Assembly: GCA_943326765.2 (NCBI GenBank)
Contig: CALPUN020000003.1
Location: forward strand, 1-35,366
Length of the DNA stretch: 35,366 nt
Source: Bifidobacterium breve
Lineage (GTDB): Bacteria > Bacteroidota > Bacteroidia > Flavobacteriales > Flavobacteriaceae
Reading direction: 5' to 3'
Positions 31,343-35,366 of the stretch are shown here, one piece after another. Every line of letters begins with the position of its first letter. Within the stretch, counting starts at the first letter, position 1. The position numbers and the translations under genes were made by a program. Below the pieces are notes generated by a model. It made no database searches and was not told the DNA's origin. It saw nothing but the letters and a program-made list of their open reading frames with translations.

Positions 31343-33142
31343 ATGCAAAAACCGCCTTTAGAACTTCAAATACAATCGCTTCCTGACAGCCCGGGGGTGT
31401 ATCAATATTATGATAAAGAGGATAAGATTTTGTATGTAGGCAAAGCAAAAAACCTTAAAAAACGGGTATCGTCGTATTTCAATAAAATTCACGATACGGC
31501 TAAAACGAATGTGCTGGTCAAGAAAATTGTAACGATCAAGCACATTGTCGTTCCTACTGAAACCGATGCCTTATTGCTCGAGAATAACTTAATCAAAAAA
31601 TTACAACCCCGCTACAATGTCTTGCTACGGGACGATAAAAGTTATCCTTGGCTTTGCATCAAAAAAGAACCATTTCCGAGAGTGTTTTCTACAAGAAGAA
31701 TGGTGAAAGATGGCTCGGAATACTTCGGACCGTATACCAGTTTCAAAACCGTTAGTACGATATTAGATTTGATTAAAGAATTGTATCCGTTGCGCACCTG
31801 CAACTACGATTTGAATCAAAACAACATTAAGAACCACAAGTTTAAAGTGTGTTTAGAATACCATATTGGCAATTGCAAAGGACCTTGTGAAGGCTATGAA
31901 TCAGTAGAAAATTACCAAACGCAAGTAGAGGCCATTCGCGAAATTTTGAAAGGGAATTTCAAAGCCAGCTTAAAAGATTTTAAAATAAAAATGTCCGATA
32001 GGGCCGCGGCTCTGCATTTTGAAGAAGCGCAAAAAATCAAAGAAAAGATTGAAGTCTTAGAAAATTACCAATCGAGATCTACGATTATCAACCCGAAAAT
32101 CACGAATATCGATGTGTTTTCTATTGTTTCAGATGAAGGTGCCGCGTATGTCAATTTTCTTCAAATTGCACACGGATCTATTATTCGATCGCACACGTTG
32201 GAAATCAAAAAGAAACTTGACGAAACTGATGAAGAATTATTAGAATTGGCCATTATTGAATTGCGGGAGCGGTTTCATTTACTATCCAAAGAAATTATCG
32301 TTCCGTTTGAAGTTGAAGTTGGAGAGCATATCAAAGTTACGGTACCGCAATTGGGCGATAAAAAACAAATTTTAGAATTGTCCATTCGCAATGCTAAATT
32401 TTACAGAATCGAACAATTAAAGCAACTGCAAATCTTAGATCCAGATCGACACACGAACCGCATTATGGCGCAAATGCAAAAAGACTTGCGCTTGCACGTG
32501 GAGCCGAGACATATTGAATGTTTTGACAACTCTAACATTCAAGGAACCAATCCTGTCGCGGCTTGTGTGGTTTTTAAAGATGGCAAACCAAGCAAAAAAG
32601 ACTACCGCCATTTTAATATTAAATCAGTGGAAGGTCCCAATGATTTTGCTTCGATGGAAGAAGTCGTATACCGCCGCTACAAAAGAATGCTCGACGAACA
32701 ACAACCGTTGCCCCAACTCATTATTATCGATGGAGGAAAAGGGCAATTATCTTCGGCACTTAAAAGCATCGACGCTCTTGAATTGAGAGGAAAAATAGCC
32801 ATTGTGGGTATTGCCAAGCGGTTAGAAGAATTATTTTATCCTGGCGATTCGGCACCATTGTATTTGGATAAAAAGTCGGAAAGCCTAAAGGTTATCCAGT
32901 ATTTGCGTAACGAAGCGCACCGTTTCGGAATTACATTTCACCGCGACAAGCGAAGTCAATCGGCATTGAATTCGTCGATAGAATCGATTCCGGGAATTGG
33001 TGAAAAAACGATGTTGGTGTTAATTCAACATTTCAAAAGTGTTAAAAGATTGAAATTGGCTCCCGAAAAGGAAATTTCTGAAGTGGTAGGTGTTTCAAAA
33101 GCCAAAAAAATTACCGACTTTTACCGAACATCTAATCCGTAG
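31343..33142 (+). CDS. uvrC: Excinuclease ABC subunit C
   Basis: UvrC makes the dual incisions of nucleotide excision repair. The 599-aa protein has an N-terminal GIY-YIG nuclease domain (LPDSPGVYQYYD...ILYVGKAKNLKKRVSSYF, about 13-48). A cysteine cluster region (LRTCNYDLN, KVCLEYHIGNCKGPCEG) and a UVR motif (MSDRAAALHFEEAQKIKEKIEVLENY, about 217-240) follow. The C-terminal RNase H-like nuclease has HIECFDNSNIQGTNPVAACVVF and LIIIDGGKGQL, and tandem helix-hairpin-helix motifs (SIPGIGEKTMLVLIQHF) close the protein. All are standard. The patatin gene follows 7 bases after the stop. Confidence 0.97.
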   Translation: MQKPPLELQIQSLPDSPGVYQYYDKEDKILYVGKAKNLKKRVSSYFNKIHDTAKTNVLVKKIVTIKHIVVPTETDALLLENNLIKKLQPRYNVLLRDDKSYPWLCIKKEPFPRVFSTRRMVKDGSEYFGPYTSFKTVSTILDLIKELYPLRTCNYDLNQNNIKNHKFKVCLEYHIGNCKGPCEGYESVENYQTQVEAIREILKGNFKASLKDFKIKMSDRAAALHFEEAQKIKEKIEVLENYQSRSTIINPKITNIDVFSIVSDEGAAYVNFLQIAHGSIIRSHTLEIKKKLDETDEELLELAIIELRERFHLLSKEIIVPFEVEVGEHIKVTVPQLGDKKQILELSIRNAKFYRIEQLKQLQILDPDRHTNRIMAQMQKDLRLHVEPRHIECFDNSNIQGTNPVAACVVFKDGKPSKKDYRHFNIKSVEGPNDFASMEEVVYRRYKRMLDEQQPLPQLIIIDGGKGQLSSALKSIDALELRGKIAIVGIAKRLEELFYPGDSAPLYLDKKSESLKVIQYLRNEAHRFGITFHRDKRSQSALNSSIESIPGIGEKTMLVLIQHFKSVKRLKLAPEKEISEVVGVSKAKKITDFYRTSNP

Positions 33143-33149
33143 CTTTTCA

Positions 33150-35357
33150 ATGAAAAAAATGGCTTTATTCATTATAGCATTTTTTACTTTAATGAATTTG
33201 TATTCCCAAGAACAAGAAAACCGAAAACCAAAAATTGGATTGGTTCTCAGTGGTGGTGGCGCGAAAGGATTTGCACACATTGGGGTTTTGAAAGTGTTGG
33301 AAAAAGCGGGCGTCAAAATTGATTATATTGGAGGAACAAGTATGGGCGCTGTTGTCGGAGGGTTATATGCCTCTGGATACAAGGCGAGTCAAATTGACTC
33401 CATTTTCAAAACCACTAATTTTGATAACTTGTTGAGCGACTATATTCCAAGATCATCTAAGAATTTTTACGAAAAAAGGAATGACGAAATGTATGCTTTT
33501 TCGTTGCCTTTTAACAAACTTAAAATCGGAATACCCACATCGATTTCAAAAGGGATTTACAATTACAATTTGTTAAACAAACTCACTTATAAAGTCCGAC
33601 ACATTCGCGACTTTAACCAACTATCCATTCCCTTTTTTTGCATTGCCACCGATATCGAAACGGGAGAAGATGTTACACTAAATAAAGGGTATTTGGCACA
33701 AGCCATGTTAGCCAGTAGTGCTTTTCCAACCCTTTTTTCTCCAGTAGAAATTAATGGAAGATTGCTCGTAGATGGAGGTGTAACCAATAATTTCCCAGTA
33801 GATGAAATAAAAAAACTCGGAGCAGATATTATCATTGGCGTTGACGTACAAGACGATTTGAAAGACCGAAAATCATTGAAAGATGCCACGAAAATTTTGG
33901 TTCAAATATCGAATCTGCAAATGATTGAGAAGTTGAAGCAAAAGATTAAAGACATCGATATTTACATCAAACCCGATATTAGTGATTTTAGTGTGATTTC
34001 TTTCGACGAAGGTCAAGCGATTGTTCAAAAAGGGGAAGAAGCCGCCTTCGCTCAATACGAAAAAATCATAAAACTCGGAGATTCTACTAAGGTAAATACT
34101 CCAAATTCCTCGATGAAACCCGATAGTTTGGACTTGAATTTTATTAACATCAAACCTTTAAAAAACTATACGCGATCTTATATTATTGGAAAACTCCGAT
34201 TTAAACCTAACAGCAAAATTACGTATGAAGATTTAAAAATTGGAATAAATAATTTGATGGCAACACAAAACTTCAACACCATTAGTTACACCATTGAAAA
34301 GGATAAAGACAAGGATGATTTATTGCTTGACCTTTCTGAAAATCCAAACAAGACCTTTTTAAAGTTTGCGCTACATTATGATGGATTGTATAAAAGCGGG
34401 TTTTTGGTGAATTTAACTCAGAAGAAAGCTTTATTTAAAAACGACATTACCTCCTTAGATCTTGTTTTGGGAGACAATCTACGATACAATTTTGATTATT
34501 ATATTGACAATGGTTTTTATTGGAGTTTTGGCTTGAAATCAAGGTTCAGCACGTTTAATAGAAACACGAAAAACGATTTTAACGAAAGTAAATTTTTGAA
34601 TATATTAAAAATCAATTCTATCAATATTGATTACTCCGACTTGACAAATCAAGCCTACATGCAAACCATATTCATCCAAAAATTTTTGATAGGAACAGGT
34701 TTGGAATGGAAGCATTTAAAAATAAAATCAAAGACGATAGAAAATGCGACTTCCGTTTTTGAAAATAGTGATTATGCTAGTATTTTCGGGTATTTAAAAT
34801 ACGATTCGTTAGACAATAAGTACTTCCCAAAAACGGGTTGGTATTTCTCGAGCGATTTTCAGACCTATTTTTATTCGTCTAATTTTTCTGGGAAATTCAA
34901 CAAATATTCCATTGCAAAAAGTGATCTGGAATTTGCGAGAACTATTTTTAAATCGGCTACTTTTAAATTCAATTCCGAAGCCGGATTTGTCGTTGGAAAA
35001 GAAAGCAATCCCTACTTAGATTTTGCACTAGGGGGTTATGGCTTTAATCCGGTTAACAATTTTAGACCCTTTTACGGATATGATTTTCTGAGCATTTCAG
35101 GAGATAGTTATATTAAGTCGACACTAACAGTCGATTACGAGATCTTTAAAAAGAACCATATAAATCTTTCGGCAAATTATGCCAATATGGAGGATAATCT
35201 TTTTGATTCGTCAAAATGGTTCACCAAAGTGCGGTATTCGGGGTATGCCGTAGGGTATGGAATTGAATCTATTCTTGGTCCCATTGAATTCAAATATTCT
35301 TGGTCACCTGAATTAGGTAAAGGATTTGCTTGGTTCGCGGTTGGTTTTTGGTTCTAG
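33150..35357 (+). CDS. Patatin-like phospholipase fused to an outer-membrane barrel
   Basis: I choose the Met at 33150, which gives a signal peptide (MKKMALFIIAFFTLMNLYSQ) and 735 aa and leaves 7 bases after uvrC. An in-frame Met at 33090 lies inside uvrC and would mask the signal. The patatin domain (about 28-240) has the oxyanion loop SGGGAKG (34-40), nucleophile S64 in GGTSMGA and D208 in LLVDGGV, the complete Ser-Asp dyad. A POTRA-like segment (SYIIGKLRFKPNSKITYEDLKIGINNLMATQNFNTISY) follows at about 350-395. The rest is a beta-barrel region ending in FAWFAVGFWF, with a C-terminal aromatic. This matches PlpD-type type Vd proteins, which either secrete or display a lipase; which applies here is unknown. 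Confidence 0.9.
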   Translation: MKKMALFIIAFFTLMNLYSQEQENRKPKIGLVLSGGGAKGFAHIGVLKVLEKAGVKIDYIGGTSMGAVVGGLYASGYKASQIDSIFKTTNFDNLLSDYIPRSSKNFYEKRNDEMYAFSLPFNKLKIGIPTSISKGIYNYNLLNKLTYKVRHIRDFNQLSIPFFCIATDIETGEDVTLNKGYLAQAMLASSAFPTLFSPVEINGRLLVDGGVTNNFPVDEIKKLGADIIIGVDVQDDLKDRKSLKDATKILVQISNLQMIEKLKQKIKDIDIYIKPDISDFSVISFDEGQAIVQKGEEAAFAQYEKIIKLGDSTKVNTPNSSMKPDSLDLNFINIKPLKNYTRSYIIGKLRFKPNSKITYEDLKIGINNLMATQNFNTISYTIEKDKDKDDLLLDLSENPNKTFLKFALHYDGLYKSGFLVNLTQKKALFKNDITSLDLVLGDNLRYNFDYYIDNGFYWSFGLKSRFSTFNRNTKNDFNESKFLNILKINSINIDYSDLTNQAYMQTIFIQKFLIGTGLEWKHLKIKSKTIENATSVFENSDYASIFGYLKYDSLDNKYFPKTGWYFSSDFQTYFYSSNFSGKFNKYSIAKSDLEFARTIFKSATFKFNSEAGFVVGKESNPYLDFALGGYGFNPVNNFRPFYGYDFLSISGDSYIKSTLTVDYEIFKKNHINLSANYANMEDNLFDSSKWFTKVRYSGYAVGYGIESILGPIEFKYSWSPELGKGFAWFAVGFWF

Positions 35358-35366
35358 AAATTTACG

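Noticed and set aside
33090-33149. An upstream Met for the patatin protein inside uvrC.
   Set aside because: It would add 20 residues before a clean signal peptide. The Met at 33150 fits better.

Overview
The window is an ordinary-looking chromosomal stretch from a member of the Bacteroidota, almost certainly a Flavobacteriaceae and most likely Flavobacterium or a close relative. The evidence is the complete batABCDE order, a PorZ homologue and a type IX secretion cargo, a 1133-residue IleS, an AT-rich genome with little Shine-Dalgarno signal, and repeated matches to the Bacteroidota primary promoter -7 box (TAnnTTTG) in short intergenic gaps. I see no rRNA, tRNA, CRISPR array, prophage or insertion sequence. 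Species-level assignment is not possible from what I can see.

Layout. 1-6351 (+): the end of a gene paralogous to batD, then batA, batB, batC, batD, batE, with 1-nt or short spacings (a membrane-associated von Willebrand/TPR complex). 6352-6888 (-): a CvpA-family membrane protein. 7030-10293 (+): a conserved 118-aa protein, pheS, a secreted Ycf48-like propeller with a C-terminal sorting domain, and a 135-aa unknown. 10363-16314 (-): gpsA, a YqhD-type alcohol dehydrogenase, nadD, gmk, a YicC homologue, an EamA transporter and an ArsC/Spx-fold protein. 16381-19661: a DinB-like protein, a DUF3298-type lipoprotein, a cystathionine gamma-synthase/lyase and an outer-membrane-barrel-like protein. 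19927-29352 (+): glutamate dehydrogenase, PorZ, recO, ileS, a DksA/TraR-like protein and lspA. 29441-31236 (-): 5-formyltetrahydrofolate cyclo-ligase overlapping a PLP decarboxylase. 31343-35357 (+): uvrC and a patatin/outer-membrane-barrel fusion.

The coding content is mostly housekeeping. The most interesting signal is non-coding. Three intergenic elements (8563-8665, 11372-11459 on minus, 29359-29438) share flanking sequence but have different central arms that are nevertheless base-paired, and one outer stem shows a compensatory double change. A fourth, more divergent element (24565-24687) shares the same ATCTTTT...AAAAGGAT clamp. All four lie 3' of a gene and on its strand, and one also forms the leader of gpsA. 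They look like a dispersed, structurally selected repeat family. A second recurring pattern is short arrays with 7-nt periodicity in gaps (6998-7025, 10327-10354, 23706-23740, 23817-23844), two of which end immediately before a start codon.

Limits: all assignments come from reading motifs and gene order without any database search. Several short genes have no recognised function. Recollections that similar repeats occur in other Flavobacterium genomes are from memory and unverified.
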